Of a DNA stretch of 64,000 bases, positions 45,795 through 55,690 are shown piece after piece. The translations under genes were made by a program, and so were the position numbers. This stretch comes from Anammoximicrobium sp964486845 (GTDB lineage: Bacteria; Planctomycetota; Planctomycetia; Pirellulales; Pirellulaceae). Each line of letters begins with the position of its first letter. The first letter of the stretch is position 1. The notes beneath the pieces are model-generated. The model saw only the letters and a program-made list of their open reading frames with translations. It was not told the origin of the DNA and searched no databases. The stretch covers positions 1-64,000 of the forward strand of contig CAZAQY010000010.1 of assembly GCA_964486845.1 (NCBI GenBank), written 5' to 3'.

Positions 45795-46069
45795 GGCGGT
45801 ACACCTCGGTGGAAAGGAAGCTGCCCGGCGTCCCGGACGCGCGCTGCGGATGAAAACCTCGACCGGCCAGCAGTTTATCACACCGGCACCGTTGGCGAAA
45901 AGTCAACCGATCGCGCGACCCCCGCTGGTCACGTTGCCGGTCCGATCGTGTAAAATGCCCAAGATCTGCGGGCACAGAGCGAATATCGTCCCGGCGGATA
46001 CGTGGCTTGAAGACCCTGGCATGCCCTGGTGGTACAGCTCGAATCGTGACGAAAGTGAGGGTGTTTTCG

Positions 46070-47800
46070 ATGATTGGATCAAGGTTTCTGCGGACTGTGA
46101 TCTGTTGTGTTTTGATCTTGTTTCCCGCAGTGATGGCGGCGGCGGACGATGTTCTCAAACTGATTCCCGATAACGCTTTGGGCGTCGTCGTGGTCAATCG
46201 CGTGGGCGAGACGAACGAAAAGCTGAAGTCCCTGGCGCGGCGACTGAAGGCGCCTCCGTTGGACTTCCTGAGCACTGCGAAACTGACGCTCGGACTGCGG
46301 GAAGGTCTGGATGAGAAAGAAAGCGTCGCCTTGGCCGCAGTCCCCAGCACTCCTGACGGGGCGCCGGTCGCGACGGTCTTCCTGCCGGCCGCCGATTATG
46401 CGGCCCTGCTCAAGCGCCTGAAGGCGGCAACGGGAGACGACGGCACCGCCAACTTGTCGGTGGGCGACAGGGAATTCGTCGCAGCGCAGAAAGGCGGCTA
46501 TGCGGTGGTTACCGAGGCAGCCAACAAAGCGACGCTACAGGCCGTGATCGCTGCCGCCAAGAGCATCGCGGACGCCGCGCCGGGTCTGGACGCATGGCGG
46601 GGCGAGAACGACGCTTATGCCGTGGCCACGCCCGGCGGCATCAAGTTCGCGCAGCAGCAAATCCAGATCGGACTGGATGCCGCCAAAACGCAGATGGCCA
46701 ACATGGGCGAGCAAGGCAAGGCGGCGTTGGCGAGCCTCGGCATGTATGATTCGCTGATCAACGCCATGGACAAGGAACTCAGTCACTGTGCGGTTGGGTT
46801 GCGCATGGCGGACGATGGAGCCATCCACGTCGTCAACCGGACGCTGCCGGTCGAGGGCGGCACGCTGGCCAGAATCGCGTCCCAGGCGAAGCCGGCAAAG
46901 GACAACCCCATGGCCGGACTTCCTCAGTTGCCCTTCTTCGTGGCGGGTGGAGGCAGCTTCGCGCCCGCATCCATGAAGTCCTGGATGGAAATGTCGTTCC
47001 ACATGATGCGCTCGTACCCCGGCGGAGACAAGCTCAGCGACGAGCACATCAAGAAGCTCTCGGAGATTTCGCTCAAGTCGATGCAAGGCCTGCGTTCCAT
47101 GGCCCTGCTGATGGGCGCCGGGGAGGCGGACGAGCCGTTGTACGCTGCGATGTTGTTCGTCATGAAGACGAAAGACGGCAAGGCGTACCTCGAAAACTAT
47201 GAGGCCGCTCTGGGACAGATGGCAACGGTCTTTAAGGGGGCCGATTCGCCGTTGTTTGCGTTCGAGTCGGAGCGAATGGAAATCGAGGGCCTGTCCGTGG
47301 TGAAATTGGCCATGGATATGAAGCCGTTCGTGGGTCAAGCCCAAGGCCCCGGAGCGGAAAAGATGATCGAGCTGATGCTGGGCAGTGGTGGCAAGATGAA
47401 CGCCTACTTCGCGGCTGCCGATAAGGAAACCGTGATCGGCGCGTACATCTCGCCGAAACAACTGGTCTCGGCGGTCAAAGCGATCCGGGACAACAAGCCG
47501 CAGTTGATCGACGAGGTCGGACTCGCCAAGACGGCCGCGATGTTGCCGGCGGGCGCCCAATGGGTGGGATTTCTGAGTCCCCGCGGCGGGGCCGCGTTCG
47601 TGTCGCGGATGGTCAAGGCCCTGGCGCCGCCGGGAGCGCCGGAGATTCCGGAATTGCCGGACACGCCTCCCATCGGACTCGGCGTCGCGCTCTCGCCATC
47701 CGGCCTGGATGCGCACCTGGCGGTTCCCGCTGCCGTGCTGGAGACGGTTTCCGAGACCATCCGCAAGGCGACGGCAAAGGGCGCAAAACCAGATGCCTGA
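46070..47800 (+). CDS. Secreted protein of unknown function
   Basis: 576 residues. ATG 46070 (GAGGG upstream) begins a signal peptide (FLRTVICCVLILFPAVMAAAD). The mature protein starts DDVLKLIPDNALGVVVVN, a pattern seen in planctomycete secreted proteins that resemble DUF3352-like repeats, with alternating strands and helices (VATVFLPAADYAALLKRLK, YAVVTEAANKATLQAVIAA). Likely periplasmic. No catalytic motif seen. It ends at a terminator shared with the convergent oxidoreductase gene. Confidence 0.65.
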   Translation: MIGSRFLRTVICCVLILFPAVMAAADDVLKLIPDNALGVVVVNRVGETNEKLKSLARRLKAPPLDFLSTAKLTLGLREGLDEKESVALAAVPSTPDGAPVATVFLPAADYAALLKRLKAATGDDGTANLSVGDREFVAAQKGGYAVVTEAANKATLQAVIAAAKSIADAAPGLDAWRGENDAYAVATPGGIKFAQQQIQIGLDAAKTQMANMGEQGKAALASLGMYDSLINAMDKELSHCAVGLRMADDGAIHVVNRTLPVEGGTLARIASQAKPAKDNPMAGLPQLPFFVAGGGSFAPASMKSWMEMSFHMMRSYPGGDKLSDEHIKKLSEISLKSMQGLRSMALLMGAGEADEPLYAAMLFVMKTKDGKAYLENYEAALGQMATVFKGADSPLFAFESERMEIEGLSVVKLAMDMKPFVGQAQGPGAEKMIELMLGSGGKMNAYFAAADKETVIGAYISPKQLVSAVKAIRDNKPQLIDEVGLAKTAAMLPAGAQWVGFLSPRGGAAFVSRMVKALAPPGAPEIPELPDTPPIGLGVALSPSGLDAHLAVPAAVLETVSETIRKATAKGAKPDA

Positions 47801-47821
47801 CTCGGTCTGCGGCTACAGCCC

Positions 47822-47851
47822 AAGAGCCCGGCTTTTTCGGAAGAGCCGGGC
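47822..47851. terminator. Bidirectional hairpin terminator
   Basis: Stem GCCCGGCT/AGCCGGGC with a T-run in the loop and A/T-rich ends, between convergent genes. Confidence 0.7.
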
Positions 47852-47867
47852 TTCCACCGAAGCCCGC

Positions 47868-49271
47868 TCAGACCACCGGCAGTTCGTAGCCTTTGCGGCG
47901 AGTCCGGTCAAGGAGGGCGTTGGCTTCGTCGCAGTTCGTGAACCGTTCCGCCACCGGATCCCACTTCAAGGTCTCGCCGACGCGGCCAACGTCGCGGACG
48001 ATGTTGACCAGGTAGCAGAGCGTCGTGGCGCGCAGGCCGATTTCGATATCGGCGGTACACGGCTGGCGGTTCTTGATGCACTCGATCCAATTCTCGATAT
48101 GGTAGGCCGTTTCCGGGCGCCGGTTCGGACCGGGGTTCTCGGGGGCCCGGACGATCTCCTTGGGATTGCTAGCGAGTTTGTTGCGGTTGATTTCGATCTT
48201 TCCTTGTTCGCCGATGAAGATCGCGCCCAGACCGGGCCCGCGGTTGCCGTCCAGGTGCAACCGCAATTCGGTGCCGCCAGCGAACTTCATCGTCACCTTG
48301 GCTCGCGGGCCCCTCAGCCGAGCCATGCCGTGGTAGTCGGTGCCGGTGTCGATATCGCCCGTCTCGCCGGCCACGGCCCCGCCGACGGTCGTGCCGGCCA
48401 CGGTCTTGTACGTGTCGCTGTCGGCATCGACAGGCTCTTCCAGCAGCACCTCGGCCGGGCCGGTGTCGTCCGTACCCAGCGCGCGGTTGATCTGGTCGTA
48501 GGAGTGGGTGCCCCAGCCGGTCACGCCGAAGCACAGGCCGCCGCCGTCGTAGTCCCACCACCGCGCCCAGCCGTGGTGGATCTCCGGGCTGTAGGGCCGC
48601 AATTCGGCTTGGTTCGTCCAGATGTCCCACCACTTATCGACCGGCTCTTTGACGTCGGCGGAAGACGTTTTGGTCCAGCGGAACGGACTCACGAAGTTGG
48701 GCGCCAGCACGGTCTTGATCTTGCCGATAGCGCCGTTCTTCACCAAATCGCTGGCCCAGTTGTTGATCGGCATCGACCGCTGCTGGGTGCCGACCTGGGT
48801 GACGCGGTTCAGCTTCCGCGCCGCCTTGACCATCGCGCGGCCTTCGGCGATCGTCAAGCACATCGGTTTCTCGATGTACACGTCCATCCCTGCTTGCATG
48901 GCCTTGATCGTGATCCAGCCGCGGGCGTGGGTCGTGGTTTCAACCATCACGGCGTCCAGCTTCTCGTCGTCGATCATCTTTTGGAAGTCTTCGTAGACGC
49001 CCCATTTTTCGCCGCCGGACAGTTCCTTGACGTACCTTTCGGCTCTGGCGATTTCGCAGTCGCAGGCGGCGACCACGCGGAAGCCCTTGACGTCGGCGCC
49101 TTCCCGGATGAGTCGCGATCGTCCGCCGCAGCCGATGACGCCGACGCGCACCGTCTCGCTCGCCGGCGCCGAGCCGTCCAATCCCAGCGCGTGCGCCGAC
49201 ACCAACGCTGGCACCGCTAGTGCCGCACTCGCCTTGAGCATGTCTCGTCGTGTCCAGGGGTTTCGTGACAT
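47868..49271 (-). CDS. Tat-exported Gfo/Idh/MocA family oxidoreductase
   Basis: 467 residues; ATG 49271 follows GGAGGA. The N-terminus has a Tat signal (TRRDMLKASAALAVPALVSA). The Rossmann fold begins VRVGVIGCGGRSRLI, and DVYIEKPMCLTIAEG is the EKP motif. The C-terminal alpha/beta domain includes HHGWARWWDYDGGG and GTDYHGMARLRG. These proteins use NAD(P) on sugars or related polyols; planctomycetes carry large numbers of secreted copies. Substrate unknown. An upstream frame to 49529 is not supported. Confidence 0.88.
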   Translation of the reverse strand: MSRNPWTRRDMLKASAALAVPALVSAHALGLDGSAPASETVRVGVIGCGGRSRLIREGADVKGFRVVAACDCEIARAERYVKELSGGEKWGVYEDFQKMIDDEKLDAVMVETTTHARGWITIKAMQAGMDVYIEKPMCLTIAEGRAMVKAARKLNRVTQVGTQQRSMPINNWASDLVKNGAIGKIKTVLAPNFVSPFRWTKTSSADVKEPVDKWWDIWTNQAELRPYSPEIHHGWARWWDYDGGGLCFGVTGWGTHSYDQINRALGTDDTGPAEVLLEEPVDADSDTYKTVAGTTVGGAVAGETGDIDTGTDYHGMARLRGPRAKVTMKFAGGTELRLHLDGNRGPGLGAIFIGEQGKIEINRNKLASNPKEIVRAPENPGPNRRPETAYHIENWIECIKNRQPCTADIEIGLRATTLCYLVNIVRDVGRVGETLKWDPVAERFTNCDEANALLDRTRRKGYELPVV

Positions 49272-49713
49272 CTGCGCAGTCCTCCGGGTTTGTCGTGGAT
49301 GATGGGGTTTGTCTCCATGTTTCGCATTCGCGCCGGCCCGTGTCAAGAGCCTGAGACCGAATCCCGAGTGGCGTGAGCGTCGTTTCGCCGTCCCACCGCT
49401 CCGGCCCACGGGAGGATTTGCGGCGATTTTTTCACCGAACTCGAACGATTGCCCTTGACCCGGTTTTCCGGGATCGGTAATTAACCCATCGCGTCGATAA
49501 CCAAGATGCCCAGCGAAGGGTATGACCACCCGCGCGGTGATCCGCCGCCGGGGCGCGAAGTCCGCCTTCGCACTGTCTCATCTTGACGTGAGTTCTCACG
49601 TGCCATTCGGCGCGGACGCCCAGGAGGCGGCTGCGCTCGGGGACCAGGACGCGTACGATCGCGATGGCGAGAGGATTTGGTTCGTGCGCTTGTCGTAGTT
49701 AAGGAGAAGCAAC
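49272..49713. other. Intergenic region between divergent oxidoreductase and secretin genes
   Basis: 442 bases that should hold both promoters. I see no clear consensus promoter, repeat or small gene. Confidence 0.4.
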
Positions 49714-52700
49714 TTGAAAGCGACCGCGTGCTGCATCGTTGGCTGCTTGACCGCATGGTTCGTCCTTCCGGCCATTCCGTGTCGGGCGGTCCATCCGCCG
49801 GTGACGGGGGCCTTGGCCGCCGCCGAGTTGGCGCTCGCCCAGGCGACTCCGGCAGCGGCGTCCCGCGACCGGCAGGAGGCCGACCGGCTCGTCCAGGAGG
49901 CGCGGCAAGCGATGAGCCGCGGGGACTTGGAGGCAGCCGAGCGGCTGCTGTCCAGAGCGGAACGGCTGCCCGTCAAGTACGACCCGTTGTACGAGAAGTT
50001 CCAGGACACTCCCGCCAAGGCGCGACAGGCGCTGCGCGAACTGCAGGTGGCCCGGACACGGGACGACCGCAACCGTCCCAGCGGACGCTTTTCGCCCACG
50101 CTCAGCGGGCGCAATCCGCCGAGTACCGCTGCGCCGCGGGCCGACACCGCTCCGTCGGGCAACGGCGCTGGGGCGCTGGACACGCTGACAGACGATGCCA
50201 AATCCCGAGCCAAAGCCTTGCTGGAAAAAGGCCGGTTGGCGCTGCAGCAAGGCGACCTCACGGGCGCCACGGCCTGGTGCCAGAAGGCGATCGGCCTGAA
50301 CGCGGCCTTCGAGCCGGGCGAGTACTCGCCGGCCGCCTTGGCGGACGAGTTGCGGCGGGCCGGCGTCGCGCCGGAGAGGCTCGTCGCGGCCAGCCCCGCA
50401 CCGCTTGGACCGGCGGCACCGAAGCCGGACGATTTTGCGCCGGAACGGCTCGCGGCTTGGCCTTCGCCCGCCACGGGCACCGCCGCCGACTTGCATTCCA
50501 GCGCTTTCCGGAACACCTTGGTCGATCGTCCCCAGGACGTCGCAGCCACGCCTGATCCGCTCCGCGCCGGCAGCCTGTCCCCCGCGCCTTACGAGCCGTC
50601 ACCGGCCGCCGGCTCGCCGGGCGAACCCCGGCGACTGCCCTCGATTCCGGTCGCCGGTCTGGCCGCCCACGAGGAAGCGTTGCGCCTGCTGGCCTTGGCC
50701 CGGTCCGCCCTGGACCGCGGCGACGCTCAGGGCGCATGGCAGTTGGCCGAACGCGCCCGAGCGCTGCAGGTTCCGGACGAAGCGTATGGCCCGAATGAGC
50801 CACGGCCCGAGCACTTGCTGATGGAGATTCACAGTGTGCTCAGCCGGCGAGCCCCCGCCGCGGCGACTGCGCCGTCAGGCGTCGTCCCGGCGTACGACCC
50901 CGGTACGGCCGCTAGCAATCCGTACCCGGTCCGACAAGGGCTGTACGATCCGGCGCAAGACCGCTCGCGGACCCAGTCGGCGCAAGCGCTGGGACGCCCG
51001 GCCGGCGCCGCGGGCCCGCCGGCCGGCGGCCAGGGCCAGGAACTGTATCGGCAAGGTCTGGCGGCGTTGGAACGGCAAGACCGCCCTGCGGCCCTGCAGT
51101 TGTTCTCCGAAGCCTGGAAACACGAAGCGGAATTGGACCCGGCGACCCGTCAGTCGCTCCGTGACAAACTCACCCTCCTCCGCGTCGCCGCGCCGGCCGC
51201 GCCGGCGGCGGGGATGGGCGGGTCGGCGCTGGAACAGGTGGACGCCGAGCAGCGGCTGTTGCGCGACAAACTGTTCCGCGACATCACCCGCGAACAAAGC
51301 GCCGCCGAGAAGATGCGGCAGACCGATCCGCGCGGGGCCCTGACGCGACTGCAGCGGCTCCGCGAGCAAGTCGAGCAGGACACGCTGGACCCGACCTTGA
51401 GGCGGCAAATGCTGAACCTGGTCGACCGCAGTATCCGCGAGACGGAAGGGTACATCGAACTCAACCTGGGCGACATCGAACTGAAGGAGCGCAACCAGTC
51501 CGCCACGGAAGAGATTGAACGTAGAAAACAGGACAAGCTCGACAAACAAAACAAGCTGGCCGAGTTGGTGGAACAGTTCAACGATCTGATTGACGAGCAG
51601 CGGTTCTCCGAGGCCGAGGTGATCGCCAAACAGGCTCGCGAGTTGGAGCCGGAATCCGAGGTGGTCCGCAGCATGCTGTTGACCAGCAAGTTCGCCTGGC
51701 GGGTGCAGGAGCAGAATGCCATCCGGGACAACAAGGAAAAGGGTTTCTATGATACGATGACCGCCGTCGAGGAATCGGGAGTTCCTTTCGACGACCGCCG
51801 TCCCCTGGTGTTCGGGGACGTCAAGGATTGGACCAAGTTGTCCCTGACGCGCGGCGATTGGCTTCGCGAGCAGCGGTCCCGGTTGACCCCGGCCGAGATG
51901 GAAATCCAGAAAGCGCTCAAGACCGAGGTGGACGTCAAGTTTGAAAACCGTCCGCTGTCGGAGGTGATGGAAACGCTGGGCCGGCTGGCCGGGGTCAACG
52001 TGTTCCTGGATCCGCAGGGCCTGCACGCCGAGGGCATCACGACCGACGAGGCGGTGAGCATCAACCTGACGCAGCCGATCTCGCTGCGCAGCGCCCTGAA
52101 CCTGATCCTGGAGCCGCTGCACCTGAGCTACGTGATCCAGAACGAGGTGTTGCGGGTGACCAGCGGGCAAACGCGTGACGCCAACGTCTATCCGCGCGTG
52201 TACAACGTCGCAGACCTGGTGATCCCCATTCCGAACTTTATTCCCAGTTATAACATCGGCCTGCCCGGGGCCATCCGGGAAGCGATCAACGCCACCGGAA
52301 CGAACCGTACCATGGTTGCGTCGCAAACCGTGCCCTTGACGTTGTCCGCCAACGAAACGGATCCGCAGGCCCCGGCCAACGCGTCCGTTTTGGCGCAGAT
52401 GAGCACCTCCGGCATGTTGCCGGGCGCCACCTCGCGCTCGCCGCAGCCGCTGGGCTACGCCCCCGGCAGCATGGGTGGAGCCAGCATGGCCGATTTCGAC
52501 ACGTTGATCGACTTGATCACGTCCACGATCGCCCCGCAGTCCTGGGACACGGTAGGGGGGCCGGGCTCGATCGAAGGCTTCCCGACCAACCTCAGCTTGG
52601 TGGTCAGCCAGACGCAGGAAGTCCACGAGCAGATCGCCGACCTGCTGGATCAGCTCCGCCGCCTGCAGGACTTGCAGGTCACCATCGAAGTCCGCTTCAT

Positions 52701-53649
52701 CACCCTGAACGATTCCTTCTACGAACGGATCGGCATCGACTTCGACTTCGAGATCGACGACAACACCGGTCAGATCGCGGGCCAGAACCCGATCATTCCC
52801 GACAACACCGGTCCCAGTATGGCGTTCGGCTTGGATAGCACCGGCTTGCCGACCGCCGACTTCGATTATGCCTATACGCAGGACCTGTTCGGGTCCGCGA
52901 TTCCGCAGTTCGGCGGGTTCGACGCCGCCACGGCAGCCAACTTCGGCTTCGCGATCCTCAGCGACATCGAGGTGTTCTTCCTGCTCCAAGCCGCGCAAGG
53001 CGACCGCCGCACGAACGTCCTGCAGGCCCCGAAAGTGACGCTGTTCAACGGCCAGATGGGAATTGTGATGGACAACTCCCAGCGGCCCTTCGTGACCAGC
53101 ATCATCCCGGTGGTCGGGGATTTTGCCGCCGCCCAGCAGCCGGTGGTCGTGGTGCTGAATGAAGGCACCACGCTCAGCGTCCAGGCCGTGGTCTCGCCCG
53201 ACCGGCGGTTCGTGCGTCTGACGCTGGTTCCTTTCTTCAGCACGATCGGCGCCGTGGACACCTTTACCTTCCACGGCCGGGTCTCGTCCGATTCAGGGAC
53301 CACGGTGGCGGACCCGACGAACGAAGCCCAAAACGTGACAAACAACCAGCAGCGCATCGTCGAGGGCACCACGGTGCAGTTGCCGACGTTCAATTTCACG
53401 ACCGTGTCCACCACCGTCAGCGTGCCGGACGGCGGCACGGTGCTCCTGGGCGGCATCAAGCGGTTGAGCGAGGGCCGCACCGAACGCGGCGTACCGATGC
53501 TGAGCAAGATCCCCTACATCAACCGCCTGTTCAGAAACGTCGGTATCGGCCGCGATGCCCAAAGTCTGATGATGATGGTCACGCCGCGGATCATCATCCA
53601 GGAAGAAGAGGAATTCCTCCAGACCGGCTACGACAGCTCGCAACAATAA
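49714..53649 (+). CDS. Very large secretin-family protein with TPR-like N-terminal region
   Basis: 1311 residues from TTG 49714, chosen because AAGGAG lies seven bases before it and a signal peptide follows (TACCIVGCLTAWFVLPAIP). Residues about 40-700 are Ala/Arg-rich helical repeats and linkers (EARQAMSRGDLEAAERLLSR; LLEKGRLALQQGDLTGA). About 740-810 is an STN/N-domain (VKFENRPLSEVMETLGRLA), and the last 450 residues are the secretin barrel (VTIEVRFITLNDSFYERIGI, NVLQAPKVTLFNGQMGI, VPDGGTVLLGGIKRLSEGR, VPMLSKIPYINRLFRN). Secretins form outer-membrane pores of type II, III or IV systems; partners are not in the window. Planctomycetes have many such paralogues, some of unknown role. Confidence 0.88.
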   Translation: MKATACCIVGCLTAWFVLPAIPCRAVHPPVTGALAAAELALAQATPAAASRDRQEADRLVQEARQAMSRGDLEAAERLLSRAERLPVKYDPLYEKFQDTPAKARQALRELQVARTRDDRNRPSGRFSPTLSGRNPPSTAAPRADTAPSGNGAGALDTLTDDAKSRAKALLEKGRLALQQGDLTGATAWCQKAIGLNAAFEPGEYSPAALADELRRAGVAPERLVAASPAPLGPAAPKPDDFAPERLAAWPSPATGTAADLHSSAFRNTLVDRPQDVAATPDPLRAGSLSPAPYEPSPAAGSPGEPRRLPSIPVAGLAAHEEALRLLALARSALDRGDAQGAWQLAERARALQVPDEAYGPNEPRPEHLLMEIHSVLSRRAPAAATAPSGVVPAYDPGTAASNPYPVRQGLYDPAQDRSRTQSAQALGRPAGAAGPPAGGQGQELYRQGLAALERQDRPAALQLFSEAWKHEAELDPATRQSLRDKLTLLRVAAPAAPAAGMGGSALEQVDAEQRLLRDKLFRDITREQSAAEKMRQTDPRGALTRLQRLREQVEQDTLDPTLRRQMLNLVDRSIRETEGYIELNLGDIELKERNQSATEEIERRKQDKLDKQNKLAELVEQFNDLIDEQRFSEAEVIAKQARELEPESEVVRSMLLTSKFAWRVQEQNAIRDNKEKGFYDTMTAVEESGVPFDDRRPLVFGDVKDWTKLSLTRGDWLREQRSRLTPAEMEIQKALKTEVDVKFENRPLSEVMETLGRLAGVNVFLDPQGLHAEGITTDEAVSINLTQPISLRSALNLILEPLHLSYVIQNEVLRVTSGQTRDANVYPRVYNVADLVIPIPNFIPSYNIGLPGAIREAINATGTNRTMVASQTVPLTLSANETDPQAPANASVLAQMSTSGMLPGATSRSPQPLGYAPGSMGGASMADFDTLIDLITSTIAPQSWDTVGGPGSIEGFPTNLSLVVSQTQEVHEQIADLLDQLRRLQDLQVTIEVRFITLNDSFYERIGIDFDFEIDDNTGQIAGQNPIIPDNTGPSMAFGLDSTGLPTADFDYAYTQDLFGSAIPQFGGFDAATAANFGFAILSDIEVFFLLQAAQGDRRTNVLQAPKVTLFNGQMGIVMDNSQRPFVTSIIPVVGDFAAAQQPVVVVLNEGTTLSVQAVVSPDRRFVRLTLVPFFSTIGAVDTFTFHGRVSSDSGTTVADPTNEAQNVTNNQQRIVEGTTVQLPTFNFTTVSTTVSVPDGGTVLLGGIKRLSEGRTERGVPMLSKIPYINRLFRNVGIGRDAQSLMMMVTPRIIIQEEEEFLQTGYDSSQQ

Positions 53650-53655
53650 TCCGCA

Positions 53656-53847
53656 GTCACGGGATGCGGGTCACGAGATACGGGATGCGAGACCAAAACA
53701 GCTCGCGACCCTGTCGCCGGCGCGACGGGGAGGATACGAGTGCCTTTACCGCGCCGGCCCCGTGATGCGCATCTCGCAACCCGCGTCCCGCATCCCGCAT
53801 CCCGAAACCCGCGTCCCGCGTCCCGCATCTCGAAACCCGCGTCCCCG
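53656..53847. repeat. Degenerate GGGATGCGGG-type repeats in two orientations
   Basis: CACGGGATGCGGGTCACG-like units at 53656-53691 and the inverse (CGCGTCCCGCATCCCG and variants) repeated several times at 53764-53847. They separate the convergent secretin and membrane-protein genes. Confidence 0.6.
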
Positions 53848-53896
53848 CTCACGCCGCCTTGTAGCCGTTCGCCACGTGGGGCGTGCGCCGCCGGCT

Positions 53897-55450
53897 TCAG
53901 CCTTCGCCCAGCACGGCCAGCGCCACGCGGTCTTCCAGGTTGGGGCGGAAGACGGTCAGTAACGTCAGGGGCAGGTACCAGCCGATGTACAGCCCGCCTC
54001 CGTAGCCGTGCCAGAACTGCGTGGCGACCATGACGGCCGCGGAGCAACTGAGCAGGGTGCCGAGGTTTTTCTGCGGAGGCCACAGCGCCAACGTGCCGCT
54101 CAGCGCTACGAAAGCGGCCAGTACCGGAATCCGATACACGGGGTTCCAGCCCAGCCCCCAGATGCCCTGCAAGCCTTCCATCTGCGGTGGCCACAGCCCA
54201 AACATCTGCTGCAGGTTCTGCCAGTAGGAGGCGTGCGGAATCAACGCCAACCCGATGGCCATCGCCATCAGCGTGGCCGACACGCCGATCGCGAACCGCA
54301 TCAGCCCTCGTCGCCAATAGAAACTGACCCACAAGGGCAGCAGAAACAGCGGGTAATAGACCAAGCCGGTCGCTACGCCCAGCAGCATCCCGGAAGTCAG
54401 CGGGCGGCGGTAACAGAGGATCGCCCAGACCAGCAGCGCTGCCGGGATCACGTGGTCGATGTAGCCCGTCATCTGGGCCGTGTAGGGCAGCATCAGGTAC
54501 AACGCGGCCACGCCGGCGCCGGTCTTCGTGTTGCCGAAATGCCAGTAGCCGATGGCCACGATGCCCAGCACCACCGCCAAATGGCACAGCACGGCGATCA
54601 CCTTGGCCGCGATCGCATAGGTGCGCTGCTGAGGACTGACCGTGACCCCCTCCGGGACCAGCGGCATCGTGGGGATGCTGGGAACCAGGTTCAGCAGCGC
54701 ATAACCTGGCCCCCGGCGCGCGACATCTTCGGCCCCGGTTCCGTTTTCCTGCGCCACCAGCGACTCCGGCCCGGTGGGTATCTCCGTCGGCCGGGCCTGG
54801 AACCTCTGGCTGGCCCAGACGTTGGCCATCAGAAACACGAACAGCGAAATCCCGATAAAAATCAGACCTCCGGTCGTCAGGTTGGGCTCCAGCAACGGCC
54901 TGCGAACCATGGTGGGATCCAGCAGCAGGCGGACCAGCCAAACCGCAGCGACGGCGTACAGCCAGAGGAACCCCAGACGCTCGATGCGAACGCTCGACGC
55001 CAGTGCGTCTGGCGACGCTGGCGAGCCCCCCGGCGCTGGCGGCTCTCTGGCGTCCTCCTCGGAAGGCACGGCCGAACGAGCGGCCCGTTCGGCCAGCGTC
55101 GGCGGTGATTCTTCCGGCATGGCACCCGCGGGCGAGGACTGCGGCTCGGAGAGCGGCATCAGCGCTTCGGACTCGGCCGAAGCCGGGTCAGCTCCCGTCG
55201 CCGGTTCCTCCCCGTCGGCCTCCCCATGATCTGCCTCCCAGGCCGCCACACGCCTGGCGCCGGCCCGCATCTCGCTGCCGTACTGGGCGATCAGCAGTCC
55301 CGGGGCCAACAGTATCAACAGGATCAGGTCCAGATTGCGCACGCTCCAAAAGCGGCCGAACTTGAAGTACAGCCCGATCATCAAGAGCGACGAGAGGTAG
55401 ACCCAGGTTGTGGGGTCCACCTTCTGGTAGTGAAATAGGATCTCGCTCAT
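53897..55450 (-). CDS. Polytopic membrane protein of unknown function
   Basis: 517 residues; ATG 55450 (MSEILFHYQKVDP). Longer frames upstream are antisense to the TPR gene and are rejected. About nine or ten membrane helices are evident: two near the N-terminus (WVYLSSLLMIGLYFKFG; LILLILLAPGLLIAQ), then an Ala/Glu/Pro-rich soluble linker (about 65-140), then the main bundle (FLWLYAVAAVWLVRLLL; LIFIGISLFVFLMANVW; LAVVLGIVAIGYWHFG; AALLVWAILCYRRPLTSGM; and others). The later part resembles GT87/DUF2029-like mannosyltransferases in layout, but no catalytic motif was confirmed. Confidence 0.65.
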   Translation of the reverse strand: MSEILFHYQKVDPTTWVYLSSLLMIGLYFKFGRFWSVRNLDLILLILLAPGLLIAQYGSEMRAGARRVAAWEADHGEADGEEPATGADPASAESEALMPLSEPQSSPAGAMPEESPPTLAERAARSAVPSEEDAREPPAPGGSPASPDALASSVRIERLGFLWLYAVAAVWLVRLLLDPTMVRRPLLEPNLTTGGLIFIGISLFVFLMANVWASQRFQARPTEIPTGPESLVAQENGTGAEDVARRGPGYALLNLVPSIPTMPLVPEGVTVSPQQRTYAIAAKVIAVLCHLAVVLGIVAIGYWHFGNTKTGAGVAALYLMLPYTAQMTGYIDHVIPAALLVWAILCYRRPLTSGMLLGVATGLVYYPLFLLPLWVSFYWRRGLMRFAIGVSATLMAMAIGLALIPHASYWQNLQQMFGLWPPQMEGLQGIWGLGWNPVYRIPVLAAFVALSGTLALWPPQKNLGTLLSCSAAVMVATQFWHGYGGGLYIGWYLPLTLLTVFRPNLEDRVALAVLGEG

Positions 55451-55690
55451 GCGCGGAGTACGCTCGCCCCTCTTTCGGGAACTATTCACGGCATTTTCAC
55501 AAACTATCAAGATACGCCTGTTCCGCGGAATTGCAAGCACCCTTGGGCCTGGCCTGCCCACCGCTCGCCTGCGCGGCGGGAATCTGGTACATTGCACCGC
55601 CTGTATCTGGCCGCCTTCGGTTGCGTTGCGACGCGGCCCCTGTGACGGCCTGAGAGCCACCGAAACCGAAGCGGAAAGCGAGACCCTATC

